Shown here: positions 9,937 through 20,429 of the stretch, piece after piece | How the letters are laid out: each line of letters starts with the position of its first letter | Numbering within the stretch: position 1 is the first letter of the stretch | Assembly (NCBI GenBank): GCA_905221605.1 | Contig: CAJNDS010002254.1 | Span: 186,001-250,000, forward strand | Direction of reading: 5' to 3' | Source of the DNA: Symbiodinium natans | Lineage: Eukaryota; Sar; Dinophyceae; Suessiales; Symbiodiniaceae | Length of the DNA: 64,000 nt | Made by a program: the position numbers and the translations under genes | Notes under the pieces: generated by a model | What the model saw: the letters and a program-made list of their open reading frames with translations, nothing else | What the model was told of the DNA's origin: nothing | Database searches by the model: none

Positions 9937-10035
9937 TACCCTCATGTCCTCACACCCTCTACCCTCATGCCCTCATACTCTCATACCCTCATCCCCTCAT
10001 GCCCTCAAATCCTCATACCCTCATACCCTCAAACC
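9937..10035 (+). repeat. degenerate CCCTCATA tandem tract
   Basis: Octamer-like units (CCCTCATA, CCCTCATG, CCCTCAAA) repeated about 12 times, in the same C-strand sense as the heptamers and likewise placed just upstream of an exon-like block. Confidence 0.85.
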
Positions 10036-10078
10036 CCAATCCCCAAGTACTTCGCCCTCAACCCAAAGACCTGCGCAG

Positions 10079-10128
10079 GAAGCTCGAAAGTTGGTCAACC
10101 GCCGAATGGACATCTTCAAGGAGGCAGG
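10079..10128 (+). CDS. TPR-like exon
   Basis: Acceptor CCTGCGCAG, then phase 0 EARKLVNRRMDIFKEAG, a clear TPR B-helix pattern. The donor is supplied by GTTTAGGGG at 10129. C-strand tract before, G-strand after. Confidence 0.6.
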
Positions 10129-11057
10129 GTTTAGGGGTTGGGGTTTAGGGTTTCGAGTTCCGGATCAGTCTGGTTTGTTTCGGTTAGGCTTCCGCCTCCC
10201 AGTTTCGCATGGCCACCTGCTTTTTTGCTGTCTGTCCCTCAACCCTAAACGCTAAAGAGATGCAACCAGGCTGTACGATGAACTGATCGGAATCTATCTT
10301 AGGTGGGAGCTTCTTGTTTAAACATTGTCACCGGACGGCGTTTCCTGCCTCGCCTGGGGTCTTTTTCTGTAGCTATGCAACTTAAGCCCCTGGAGGCCAA
10401 AGACACTGTGGGCATAGCGGCCACGATGGATGCCACAGCAGAGGCTGCGCATGTTGCGAGAAGCTGCAGATACCTGCGGTTTACGTGTTATCGATCTTCT
10501 GTGGTTTAGAGCCCAGAGGTTCTGGGCTACGAAATAAGGTAGGCGGCATTGTGCTCTCTCAGCCTTGCGGCTTGAAGTCTTGCCCCCAGAAGGAAATGAA
10601 CTCCCGCTGATGCTTGAGTTCCAGCCGTAGTAGGCCAATGAAGACTAGAGAAATATTCGCCGAGGCTGATAGGAGCACCGTGGTTCCTGCTGCCTCCCCG
10701 CATCAGCGTCCCTTAAAGTAGCATGTTTTCCCACAAACCCCTTCATCGAGGAGGCGCTTGGGCTCAACTTCTCTGTTTGCACCATTTCTACAAATCTCCG
10801 TGCGATGGCAAGGGCCCCCAACAGTGGATTCACGCCCTGTTTGGGCTGGGGCAGGAGGCTCGCATGGCGATCTTTTCGAGCTGCCATGATTGCGGCCGTG
10901 TCCGTCATTCTAAGCTCTGGTGGCAAGCCGTGGCTTTTTGTTGTTTGCCCAAGCTGTCGTGGTGGAGCTGCTACGATGCGCCCCGTTGGCACAGCTTTGC
11001 GGTTGAGGACGGCACGGGCGGTGAGGGAGCGGAGAGTCAGAGGGCAGAAGCCACACA
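10129..11057. other. spacer upstream of the OPR-type gene
   Basis: Short G-strand tract at the left, then non-repetitive sequence. Open frames on both strands at 10645-11100 overlap each other and show no motif. Part of this may be the 5' region of the OPR-type gene, whose true start I could not place. Confidence 0.35.
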
Positions 11058-12178
11058 TTGGGGTGGGTGGCAGGGGAGGCAAGGGAGGCAGGGATAGATG
11101 GTGAGGGTGCCGCTAAAGTACTGACAGTCGAACTCTCCCGGGCAGCACCCGCCGCAGCGATCCTCAACCTAGCGGGCAAGGAGGTGGACGGGTCGATTTT
11201 CAATTACTTCCACATGGCAGCAACATTGAGTCGATTGGCCAAGTTCAGCCAGCGGCGACAGCTCAGCCCAAGTGACGTGGCGAGCCCCGTGTGGCCAAGA
11301 TTGATGACCCGACTGCGTTCTATGCTCAAGAACGGCGTGCTCCCGGCCAGGGCTACAGCACAGGTTCTTTGGGCCATTGGTGAGCTTCATGACGGCTGTT
11401 TGGGAAGGTGGAAGGGTATGATGAGCATTTGTTGCTGGAGCTCATGAGGTACACGCGGAAGGAGGCAGGTGCGATGGATGCACAGAGTCTCTCAAATTGC
11501 TTGTTGACACTGGCCAAGTCCGGAGATGCAATGCCAGATATGCACGCTACTGTGGAGTCCATTGCAGAGCGCATGCCGCACGTAGTGCATGACATGATTC
11601 CACAGCATTTGTCAAACAGCTTGTGGGCCGCTGCTGCCCTGCAAGATATCGCGTCACATGTGCTGATGGCAGTGCCAGCCATTGCAGAGCAAATACCGCG
11701 CAAGGCAGGAGGCATGATTCCTCAACATTTGTCAAACAGCCTTTGGGCGGCTGCGAAGCTGCAAGAGGCCGCGCCATCTGTGCTGACAGCCGTGCCAGCA
11801 ATGACAGAGCGCATACCGCTCAAGGCGGCAGAAATGAATGCTCAAGAACTGTCGAACAGCCTCTGGGCAGCTGCGAAGTTGCAAGATTCGGCACCGCAGG
11901 TCCGGCTGGCTGTGCCTGCTATTGCGGAATGCGTGCCGCGAAAGTTGAGGGACTTCAATACTCAGGGTTTGTCAAACAGCTTATGGGCAGCTGCGAAGTT
12001 GAAGAAAGCGGCACCAGAAGTCCTTGCGACTGTGCCAGCACTTGTGGCCCAGATTCCTTCCGTCACTTCAGCCATGGTGCCGGCAGCGTTGCAGATGTCC
12101 TTATGGGCTGCCGCAGAGCTTGGAGAGGACGACCTGGCCGCCCAGCTTCGGAGGAAGCGCGCCCGGCAGAAGCATTGA
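11058..12178 (+). pseudogene. OPR-type helical-repeat protein with one frameshift
   Basis: Two overlapping frames belong to one protein. The first (to about 11392) carries an N-terminal helical region ending ARATAQVLWAIGELHD. The second (about 11393-12178) carries six repeats of exactly 40 residues (120 bp) with the core LSNSLWAAAKL, seen at about 11490, 11610, 11730, 11850, 11970 and 12090. This matches the octotricopeptide (OPR) type of alpha-solenoid, which in algae usually binds organellar RNA. The frames join if one base is missing near 11393, so either the gene is broken or the assembly has a 1-bp error. No introns are needed. The start is not determined: the first frame opens with a TTG at 11058, the first ATG is near 11213, and conserved-looking sequence extends upstream of that ATG. 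The stop is at 12176-12178. Target RNA and organelle are unknown. Confidence 0.75.
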
Positions 12179-13194
12179 CCACTTCCCGAGTTTAGGACGT
12201 CAATTCAGCAGGCGGAAGCCAGTCATATGGCCGCGTGCCAATATTAATTGCTTCTAACTATGTATCATGCCCGCGGGTTTTTGCGACAGACCTGGTTGTT
12301 GTTGTCTTGTTTTGCACGGCCCTCTTGTAGCTTCCAGTCGTGCATGCGCGCGACGGAGGTCGGCATCAACACGGGCGTTACACAGGTCTGTAACAGATGG
12401 GTGCGCGCACGGTCCGAGGGTTTGGGCGCGCAGCCATATAGTTTTGCAATCAGAGGAGGCAGGCCAGTCCATGTGGTTCGTTGTACTAACTAAAGTACCA
12501 GTTTTATTACAGAACAAAGTGGTGTCTCATGATTCTACACGTTTGCCCCTCATACATTAGTAGTATAGGGAGGAGGAGCATGGCAAGGTACCTTGGTGTA
12601 GACTTGGGGTATATGGTGATAGTTTTTTTGCTATGAACCGTATGTCAAGAAGTGATAGATGTGCAGAGTTGTCGCCTGATGTAATGGAGGCGTGCGGCAG
12701 AAACTGTTGTGCCGGATCACTGTCGTGCCATAGCTTTAAGAGTCTTTTCGGCCGCGGCCGGCGGGTTCTGCTTTGCACAGCTTTGCACCGCCCGGCACGG
12801 TGCTCTCCCGCAGATGCACGGCCCAGGGTTTGAGTGCGCTGTTGTGGGAAGTGGCTCGGCGGCCGCTTGGCCCCCGTGTCTTGGGAGCTCATGCAATGCC
12901 ATATTTTCCTTGGTGCAGAATAGCAACCTCCAAAGCTGGTGGTGCATCAGACAGACGTGCATCAGGGCCCCCCATTGCATAGTTTTTTCTACCCGAAAAA
13001 AAGTTGCCGGTCTGGGGAGGGGAACCATGCTTTCGGTGCCTGCGTTGTGCATTCGATACAACACCCTCGGGCCCATTGGGCCCTGAATCCCAAACCAAGA
13101 AACACCCCCCCCAAAACCCTCCTTAAAGCCCTCAAGCCCAAAAACCCTTGGCCTTGAAGCCCTGGAATACCTCACAAAGCCTTCAAGGCCGTGC
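12179..13194. other. spacer downstream of the OPR-type gene
   Basis: Non-repetitive, moderately GC-rich. Several open frames on both strands (for example 12709-13086 +, 12717-13175 -) lie across each other with no domain signal. Nothing assignable. Confidence 0.35.
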
Positions 13195-13280
13195 CTAAAC
13201 CCTAAACCCTAAACCCTAAACCCCAAACCCCAAACCCCAAACCCTAAACCCTAAGCCCTAAGCCCTAAACCCTAACCCTG
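13195..13280 (+). repeat. telomere-like heptamer array, C-strand
   Basis: CCCTAAA, CCCCAAA and CCCTAAG units ending directly at the next exon-like block. Confidence 0.9.
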
Positions 13281-13283
13281 GAG

Positions 13284-13362
13284 GTCGTCATGGTCGAGGG
13301 CGACCCCAGTGGGGCGGCCAAGCTGCTCCAGGATGCCGTGAAGCTCTCCAAGGAGCTCAGGG
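13284..13362 (+). CDS. TPR-like exon
   Basis: Phase 0 reads VVMVEGDPSGAAKLLQDAVK and then LSKEL, with AAKLLQDAVKL typical of a TPR. The acceptor is CCTGGAG and the donor falls in GGG|GTTTGGGG. Immediately flanked by a C-strand array upstream and a long G-strand tract downstream. Confidence 0.55.
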
Positions 13363-13650
13363 GTTTGGGGTTTCGGAGTTTAGGGGTTTCAGGATGTTTA
13401 GGAGTTTAGGGTTTAGGGTTTAGGTTTTAGGGTCTAGGAGTTTAGGAGTTTAGGGGTTAGGGTTTAGGGTTTAGGGGTTTAGGGTTTTAGGGTTTAGGGT
13501 TTAGGGTTTAGGTTCCAGGTTTTAAGGGGGAGTTCGGGGTTTCAGGGGCTTTTTTTGGGGTGTTTGGGAGACTAGGGTGTCGAAGGGTAGCAAGGGTATG
13601 TAGGGTTTAGGAGTTTAGGTCAGGTGTTTAGGGTTGGGGGTGCTTGGGTG
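13363..13650 (+). repeat. telomere-like heptamer tract, G-strand
   Basis: About 290 bp of TTTAGGG, TTTAGGAG and related units beginning at the inferred donor. Confidence 0.85.
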
Positions 13651-14382
13651 TTGTCAGGGTCTCGGGGGCTTGGCACTTAGGGTTTTTGTACACATTGTAG
13701 GCTATCTGGGGTTTAGGGATGTTTAGTGGTTGGGGTTTCGGTTTGTGAGGGGTTTAGGGGTTTTGGATCTAGGCTTGGGGGCTGCAGACTCGGGATGGCA
13801 GGTTTGAGGTTTAGGGGTCCGGCAGTTTCGTCTCTGGGCTTTGTTTCGGGTTGTGTCATGCGCTGCGCCAGCCGTGCGTAGACGGATCGTGGCACAAGCT
13901 TCTCGGTACAAGTTGTCGCGTCACCGAGGGTGTTGGGGGAGTGTCCCATCCTACATCTGAAGCCCGCACATCCTACAGTCCTAGAATCGGCCCTTGAAGC
14001 CCCAGGACAGTACCCTCAGATCCTAGATCCCTGAAGCCCTAAGCCCCCTGTAGCCAACAGCGGGTCTCCCCAAACCTCCAACCCACCCCAAGCTTCTGTG
14101 AAAGGTCTTTACTCTCATTGGTGAGCGCGAACGGTTCCTTGTAACATTGGGGTGTCCGTTTGGGGATACTAGAAAGCAAAGCGCCGCTTTGTATCTGGAC
14201 CTTGTGTGCCAATTTGGGAGTACTTGTTGTATGCCCTTTTGGTTAGCATGGGAGCGAACGGAAAAACATGTTTGTGGGGGTTGGAATTTTGTACTTGGCA
14301 TGATTCTGTATTATGTGTTGAGGGTTCACTCGTTTTGCTGCTGTGGAGGGCCGTCGGTGTTGCCTGACAAGCTTTTTTCCAG

Positions 14383-14444
14383 GACACGAAGATGAAGGAG
14401 CGCCAGCTGAAGAAGTACGAGGCTGCGCGACGGGCCGGCCAGAG
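14383..14444 (+). CDS. helical exon with canonical GT-AG edges
   Basis: Acceptor GCTTTTTTCCAG with a strong pyrimidine tract and donor CCAGAG|GTGAAT. The best-looking phase reads DTKMKERQLKKYEAARRAGQ, a charged helix. Flanks: mixed sequence upstream, C-strand downstream. Could be part of the TPR series or of a neighbouring gene. Confidence 0.55.
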
Positions 14445-14569
14445 GTGAATTCTCACTCATCAAAACCAACCCTGAATCCTGTTTGAAGGGTCCAGTACTT
14501 GGGGGCCCCCTAAACTCCCTCAACCCTCAACCCCTAAACCCCTAAGCCCTAGAAGCACGCCAACGGACC

Positions 14570-14700
14570 CCAAACCCTAAACCCTAAACCCCAAACCCCA
14601 AACTCCAAACCCCAAACCCTAAACCCTAAACCCTAAACCCCAAACCCCACACCCCAAACCCCAAACCCTAAACCCTAAACCCCTAACCCTTAAACCCGAA
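14570..14700 (+). repeat. telomere-like heptamer array, C-strand
   Basis: CCCTAAA and CCCCAAA units over about 130 bp, ending 15 bp before an AG acceptor. Confidence 0.9.
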
Positions 14701-14715
14701 ACCCGGCGCCACCCA

Positions 14716-14775
14716 GGCCACGCTCATGGCCGAGATGGCCAACTTCTACCTCCAGGGCCAGAAGTACGACGAAGC
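14716..14775 (+). CDS. TPR exon, GC donor inferred
   Basis: Acceptor GCCACCCAG, then ATLMAEMANFYLQGQKYDEA, the first helix and turn of a TPR. Ending at the first two bases of the last alanine codon, with a GC donor at 14776, joins in frame to the next block at 15318 and completes a canonical TPR (YDEA followed by LDHARKACHLF). This join is one of the clearest pieces of evidence for GC donors. Confidence 0.65.
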
Positions 14776-15317
14776 GCACCCCGGACTCGTAGGGGTCTTC
14801 TTGATTTGTAGGGGGCTTTTGACGGGGAATGCTGCGGTTTTGGGGTGGCTTTTGAGGGGGAGTTTTCTAAGGGAGGTTTTCTAAAAGGAGTTCTGGGTTT
14901 TGCGGGGCATTTTGAGGGGAGTTCCTGGGTTTTGGGGCTTTTAGGGGGTGGGGTCTTCTGGGTTTCGGGGGGTCTAAGGGGAGTTCAAGGTTTAGGAGAG
15001 CCCAGGGGAGGTTTCAAGTTTTGGGGCTCTAGGGTTGCTTAAAATTTCTAGGGTTAGGAGGCTTTTCTAGGGGAGAGAATAGGTTTAGGAGAACTTTAGG
15101 GTTTTGGGCTTTGTGGGTTCAGGGCGTCAGGGTTTAGGTTTTGAGCTTTCTTTTTTTTTGGGGGGGTTTCAGGGTTTGGGGTTTAGGTTCAGCCCTAAGC
15201 CTCAATATGCGCAAATCATACACATTGTAGTTCACGTCGTATATAGTATTGTTGCAATCTAGTTTTTTAGATGGTGCGGGCCCTGAAGTGCCACCCAAGC
15301 TTTGCACCCTAGCCCAG

Positions 15318-15378
15318 GCTGGACCATGCGCGGAAGGCCTGCCACCTCTTCCAGAAGATGGAGTGCGAGGTCGAGATG
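15318..15378 (+). CDS. TPR exon, GC donor inferred
   Basis: After CTAGCCCAG one base completes the previous alanine codon, followed by LDHARKACHLFQKMECEVEM, the second helix of a TPR. The donor is GC (GCTCCTGGG) at 15379. It joins in frame to the block at 15996. Confidence 0.65.
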
Positions 15379-15744
15379 GCTCCTGGGCCCTTTTTTGGAT
15401 TTTTTTTGGGGGGGGGGGGGGGGTGAGGGATTCAGCCGGTATACAACACTAAGCAGGATCCCTAACCCCAGCCCCCTCCAAACCCACATGCCTAGCCCAA
15501 CCTCCAAAAACCCAACCATATCTGATGCCCAACAGGAATCCTCAGCCCCAAAATCCCACAAACCCGAAAACCCCAAAACCCCAAACCCAACAACCCCTGA
15601 AACCCTCCGAAAGCAAACGTGCCCGAGGCCACCACCATCAGCATCGAGGGGTCCCAAAACCCAACACTCAAAATCCAAACTCGCAGCTCAAGGCTCTAAA
15701 CCCTAAACTTACTGAAGCCCCAAACCTCCGAGGCCCTAAAAACC

Positions 15745-15992
15745 CTCAACCCTAAACCCTCAACCCTCAACCCTCAACCCTAAATCCTAAACCCTCAACC
15801 GTAAAACCTCAACCCTCAACCCTCAACCTTCAACCCCTAAACCAACCCTCAACCTTCAACCCCCCCCTAAGGCCACCACCATCAGCCCTAGCAGCAACCC
15901 TAAACCCTAAACCCCCCTAGCCCTAAACCCTAGCCCTAAACCCTAGCCCTAAACCCTAAAAACCCTAAAAACCCTCAACCCTCAACCGCCCT
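15745..15992 (+). repeat. telomere-like tract, C-strand, CCCTCAAC variants
   Basis: Mixed CCCTAAA, CCCTCAAC and CCCTAGC units. Two extra copies of the next exon's first bases (GGCCACCACCATCAG) occur upstream, one within this tract near 15872 and one just before it near 15624. Confidence 0.8.
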
Positions 15993-15995
15993 AAG

Positions 15996-16070
15996 GCCAC
16001 CACCATCAGCACCATGGTCATGGCCCTGCTCTGCATGGAGCGCGCGGACGAGGCCCTGGAGGCGCACAGG
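15996..16070 (+). CDS. TPR exon
   Basis: 25 codons in phase 0, reading ATTISTMVMALLCMERADEA and LEAHR, a TPR helix pair. The acceptor is CCCTAAG. The following GACCCGGGG would make a GA donor, and the next exon begins GA, which suits the repeated pattern of donor and first exon bases matching. The G-strand array begins within 25 bp. Confidence 0.65.
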
Positions 16071-16084
16071 GACCCGGGGAGTTT

Positions 16085-16245
16085 CGTTAGAGTTTAGGGT
16101 TTCGGGTTTAGGGTTTAGGGTTTAGGGTTTAGGGTTTAGGGTTTAGGGTTTAGGGTTTAGGGTTTAGGATTTAGGGTTTAGGGTTTAGGGTGTAGGGTGT
16201 AGGGTGTAGGGTGTAGGGTGTAGGGTTTGGGTTTAGGGTTCAGCA
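16085..16245 (+). repeat. telomere-like heptamer array, G-strand
   Basis: About 20 TTTAGGG units, with a sub-block of GTGTAGG units at 16190-16225. Confidence 0.9.
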
Positions 16246-16868
16246 TCTCAAGTTCGAGCATTTACTAGGCAGTGTGTGTAAGCAACGGAAAAGAACCCAC
16301 CCGCGCAAAGAATCCCATAACATCACGAAAATAGGAAGTTTTTAAACTTCTTTTCAGACGCATCACCCGCAGGAAGCCCTTAAAAGGCCCCAAGAGCCAC
16401 CAAAAGGCTTGAGAAAGAAGGGGAATCCAGGAGCAGGCACAAAAAGTTTCCCTGACCTTCAAATAAATAAGGGCCTCTACGGGCCCTGACACGCCGAAGG
16501 CGAAAAGGGCCGAGGCTACCCCGAACCCCCAGCTTAAACCCTAACACCGCAACTTTAAAAACATCAAAGCAAGCATCAGGGCACAAGAAAGTGAATTCCA
16601 TAAACCCTAAACCCTAATAGAGTATAGTTTGGGTGGCCGGGGTGGGTTGACGGGCAACGCGAGCGCGCGGCCCGGGGTGTTTCACACCCGAGCGCGCGCC
16701 CTCCCTGACACACCCTAGACCCTAAACCCTAAACCCTAAACCCTAAACCCCCAAAACCCTGAACCCTAAACCCTAACCCTAGACCCTAGACCCGAGACCC
16801 CAGACCCGAAACCCAAAACTAAACCCTAAACCCAAGTTTTGGGTCATCTCAAACCAGTCTCTGTGCAG
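16246..16868. other. intron interior with a GC-rich hairpin and a C-strand array
   Basis: Non-repetitive to about 16610. A hairpin then lies around 16661-16703 (GGGTGT TTC ACACCC core with GCGCGC arms), followed by C-strand heptamers at 16724-16830, then the acceptor of the next exon. No gene seen. Confidence 0.5.
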
Positions 16869-16925
16869 GAGACGAACCGGGCGATCAAAATCTACGAGGG
16901 CCTTAACGACAAGAAGGGCGAGGCC
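16869..16925 (+). CDS. TPR exon
   Basis: Acceptor TCTGTGCAG, then ETNRAIKIYEGLNDKKGEA. AIKIYEGLNDKKGEA is the classic boundary between consecutive TPRs in this kind of protein. It is followed by GGCTCAAG (possible GC donor) and a G-strand tract. Confidence 0.65.
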
Positions 16926-17535
16926 GGCTCAAGTTCAGGGCTTTGGGTTTAGGGTTTAAGGTTTAAGGCAAAATTTAAGGCGAAGTGCTGGAAGCCCCCA
17001 GCTTCTAAGTCCGGACCCCCTTAAACCCCTAAACCTTAAGCTCCTAAATCTCCCCTTGTCAAGCTCCTCAAAACCCTGCACCCCCAAGCTCCTACAACCT
17101 CAAAAGCCCCAAGCCCCGAAGCTCAAAATCCTTTAACCACGAGCTGCAACCTTAAACCCTGAACCAATGAGCCTCTTCCTCTGAACCCCTTATAAGTCCC
17201 GAAAATCCTGAACCGCTTACAGCCCTTGAGCCCTAGATTTCAGCTGGTCGTGGGCCTCAAGGTAGCCGCGCTACCTGAAAAGTGACATTGTTTTGGCAGC
17301 CACCGGTTGGCCGTGAGGCTCATGCCGAGGCAGAGCAATCGGTTTCTTCTTGCATCCCTAGCGGCTACTGCTGCTACCTACTGCCGTAGAATTTGTGGCA
17401 AGTTTGCAACCCAATGGATTTTAAAACGGTTTAGGCCTTAGGCATTTAGCGCAGCCCTTGTTGTAAAATCCTGACCCCCCCCCCTCCACCCCCCAAAACT
17501 CTGGCTGGAAACCGCGAAGCCCTTGAGTCTCCGAG

Positions 17536-17601
17536 GGCCTTGCGTGGATCAACCACTGCTCCGGGCTCACCAAGATGGGCCGCTTCGAGGAGGCGCGGGC
17601 C
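17536..17601 (+). CDS. TPR exon
   Basis: 22 codons in phase 0, reading GLAWINHCSGLTKMGRFEEA and RA, with a typical TPR turn (GRFEEA). The donor is GTAGAACT. A C-rich tract precedes and a G-rich tract follows. Confidence 0.6.
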
Positions 17602-18109
17602 GTAGAACTGCAGGGGCTTCCGGAAAATAGGGGTACCCCTATTTTGGGGGGTCCCTTTATAAGGGGATATTCGATTCTATTTGGGGTATGAAAGGGGTAC
17701 CCTTATTCTTTTGGGAAATGCCCTGAAATGGGTTTCGGGAGTTTTGGGGGCTCAATGGGTTTGTGGAGTTTGGAGTTTCGGGTCAAGGGCTTCAGTGGAT
17801 TCAGGCATTTTAGGGTTTAGGCTTCAGGGCAAAGAGAAGAGTTTAGGGTTGAATGGGTCAGGTATAGTGTCGCTTGGGGCTTAACGTCTAAGGTTCTCCC
17901 TTTAGCAGTCTCCCGCCAAGATTTTCACGCGGTCCGAGCGGTACCCTTACAGCCTCAGACCCAAATCGCTGCAAAACCCTTGGCCAGCATTTCCAGGAAG
18001 CCGCTCAAGCAAAGCGGCTTGCGGTCAAGCCCTAAAACCAATCAGTCCTATTTAGGGTTTCAGGCCTGGTTTAGGGTCTATAGGGTGTAGGGATGTGTAG
18101 GGTTTACAG
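17602..18109. other. intron-like, with a perfect 22-bp palindrome
   Basis: Near 17629-17650, AAAATAGGGG-TA-CCCCTATTTT is self-complementary. A related GGGGTACCC block recurs near 17695. A similar motif set occurs at 9625-9700. Otherwise G-strand fragments; no gene. Confidence 0.6.
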
Positions 18110-18167
18110 GCGCAGAAGATCGCGATGCGCGCGCGGGACATCTTTGCCAGCCAGAAGCTTCTCATAG
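18110..18167 (+). CDS. TPR exon, GC donor inferred
   Basis: Acceptor GGTTTACAG, then AQKIAMRARDIFASQKLLI. ARDIFASQKLL is the B helix of a TPR that fits directly after the previous exon. The downstream G|GCC gives a GC donor. Here both flanks are G-strand, an exception to the usual orientation. Confidence 0.55.
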
Positions 18168-19137
18168 GCCAGGATTTGGGTTGTGTAGGGTAGATCAGTG
18201 GCAGGGGTCGTCTCAGGAACCATGCAACTATCCTAATTCAGGTTGGGGCTTATCGGGTTTTCTGGGGATTCAGGTACTGAGGGCTTAGAGGGGGATTGGC
18301 TTCAGGGCTCTCAGAATCCTTCGAAGCCTCAAGGGTATGGAGAGGTTCCTCTTCCCCAAGGTGCCCCAAAGCGCGAGTCTTTCTGAGCCACCCCCCCCCT
18401 CCCACGCCCCGTGCAGGTGAGGGCCAGGCCTTGGACCACCTTTCCAGCTTGCACATGACCAAGGCCCTTGGGTTTTAGAGTTTGGGGGTGACCCTGTGAG
18501 GTTTGGGTCTAGGCCCTGAATTCTTTGAAGCCGGCATTGGGGGCTGTTGAAGTTGCCCACTCTCCCGCGTCTCGTGTGCTCCCCATACCCCCCCCACATA
18601 CCCCCCCACACCCCCCCCACCCCCCCCCACCCTTGCTTGGGTCTTTGGTTGTGCCTTTGGTTGTGCAACCCTGCCGGAAGGGTTGGGCATGCGCACACTA
18701 AACCCAAGATTGCGGGCTCGAAACGCTGGGGCTTGCTGAGCTCGGGGGCCTTGGGCACGCATCGGGGCTGCTACGTTTCTGGCGTCGTGGATTCCCCAAT
18801 CCCTAACCCCTAAACCCGAAACCGAAGAGAGAGAAAGCGGATCCCCAGCTCGAAGACGTCCAAGGGGCGCCCGCCTCAGAGTCCGCAAGGAGTCAAAGGC
18901 CCAAGCCGCCTCGGCCTAAAGCTCTTTGAGCCCTTTGCCTAACCCTTCATCCCTTCTTCTTGAAGTGAAGACCCCTGAGCCCTAAGCACTCAGCCCTAGT
19001 TAACCCCAAAGCTCTGGAGGATAGCAGCAACGAGTACAGACTGAAGTTCCCTGCGCCTGCCCGGGCCTTTTGGCCAAGTGAAACTATAGTCCTGGCCAGC
19101 TGGGAAATTCGAAATTCGAACCTGCACATCTGTGCAG
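18168..19137. other. intron-like or spacer
   Basis: Mixed sequence with a run of C8-C9 homopolymers at 18588-18632 and scattered heptamers. Open frames on both strands (for example 18285-18758 -) are produced by these runs. No gene supported. Confidence 0.35.
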
Positions 19138-19201
19138 GGCGAGTTCGCCAAGTCTGCCACCTGCGCCAAGCGTGCGAAGCAGATCTTCAACGAGGTCGGG
19201 G
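19138..19201 (+). CDS. TPR exon
   Basis: Acceptor CATCTGTGCAG, then GEFAKSATCAKRAKQIFNEV, a TPR helix pair (AKRAKQIFNEVG). The donor is probably GTTCAGGG. Confidence 0.6.
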
Positions 19202-20067
19202 GTTCAGGGAATGGATGTGAACCCCCCAAAGAACTCCTGAACCCGAACCCTAAAAACCCCAAACCCCCAAAACCCCAAAACCACCAAACCCGAAGTCCTT
19301 TGCCAGGCATCCTGCTTCCGACAGGAGGCCGTGGTGGGGTTTAGGGAGCCCCGAGGGGCTGAAAGAGGGCTTTCCGTACCCCCCCGCACATTGCAGCGGG
19401 TTTAGGGTTTAGAGTTTGGTGTTTCGGGTTGAGGGTTTAGGGGCACATTGCAGCCTTACGGTTACCCTTGGGGATACTTGGGGATTTTTTTCATTTTTGG
19501 GTACCATAATTCCCACAATAAAAGCTATTCTCATGTTTGCTAGGGTTCCAAGTTCAATTTGGGGTTGGGGTGTAGGTTTCGAGGTTGAGGGCTGATGGTT
19601 TTGTAAGGTCGAGGCCTTAAGGAATGTGGTATTGTAAAGACTCTGCGATTCTGCCGACAGCATTCAATTCTCCGGAAACGACTTCAGTTAGCCCCACAGT
19701 CCAAGACCCCGAGTTGATAGGCCCAAGGGATAGTTTGTGGTCTCCCGCCTTGGGTCCAAGAGCTGCTTAAGAAGACTTTGTCACACCCTGGAATCCTAAA
19801 CAGAAAGATCAGAAAGCAGCAAGGATCGGAACCCTAAAGCCGCCCTAAGACCCTGAAGACCTCCTCGAACTCCCGAAGCTCCCCCCCCCAAGCCCCCCCA
19901 AAACCTGAAGCCGCCAAGGCCCTAACCCCTGAAAACGCTGAAGCTGTTGTCACCCTCATCTTACCAGATCGTAGCAGGGAATGTGTTAGGTGGGTACCTT
20001 ACATCCCCACATCAGCCCTAAGCCCTATGGAGCCGTTCAAAGACCTCTCCGCGCGCGCTTGCGCCAG

Positions 20068-20121
20068 GCCTTCATGGCCTGGGCCGAGGCTGAAGCCCTC
20101 TTCGGCCTGGCGCAGATGCAG
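20068..20121 (+). CDS. TPR exon, GC donor inferred
   Basis: 18 codons in phase 0, reading AFMAWAEAEALFGLAQMQ. The acceptor is CTTGCGCCAG and the GC donor GCGCTTTAG. It is immediately followed by a long G-strand array. Confidence 0.55.
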
Positions 20122-20127
20122 GCGCTT

Positions 20128-20295
20128 TAGGGTTTAGGGTTTTCGGGGGCAGGTTCAGGGTTCAGGGTTTAGGGTTTAGGGTCCAGGGTCCAGGGTTTAG
20201 AGTCTAGAGTTAATCTAGGGTTTAGGGTTTAGGGTCCAGGGTCCAGGGTTTAGAGTCTAGAGTTAATCTAGGGTTTAGGGTTTAGGGTTTAGGGT
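20128..20295 (+). repeat. G-strand heptamer tract with a 53-bp duplication
   Basis: Within the TTTAGGG tract, a 53-bp unit containing GTCCAGGGTCCAGGG and AGAGTTAATCTAGG occurs twice (from 20181 and from 20234) with no visible difference. Confidence 0.85.
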
Positions 20296-20342
20296 CCCCC
20301 AAGTCCCGCCCTCGACCCACGCCGCAACTTCCTCTGGCGCAG

Positions 20343-20387
20343 GACGACCACAAGCCGGGGGATGACCTTCCCGAGAGCTTCAAGAAG
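20343..20387 (+). CDS. exon-like block, GC donor inferred
   Basis: 15 codons in phase 0, reading DDHKPGDDLPESFKK. The acceptor is CTCTGGCGCAG and the donor GCTCTTTTG. It would join in frame with the next exon, which begins ALKLARA, to form a TPR helix. Confidence 0.5.
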
Positions 20388-20429
20388 GCTCTTTTGTTTT
20401 TTTTTGGGGGGGGAGGGGGGGCGGGGCAA

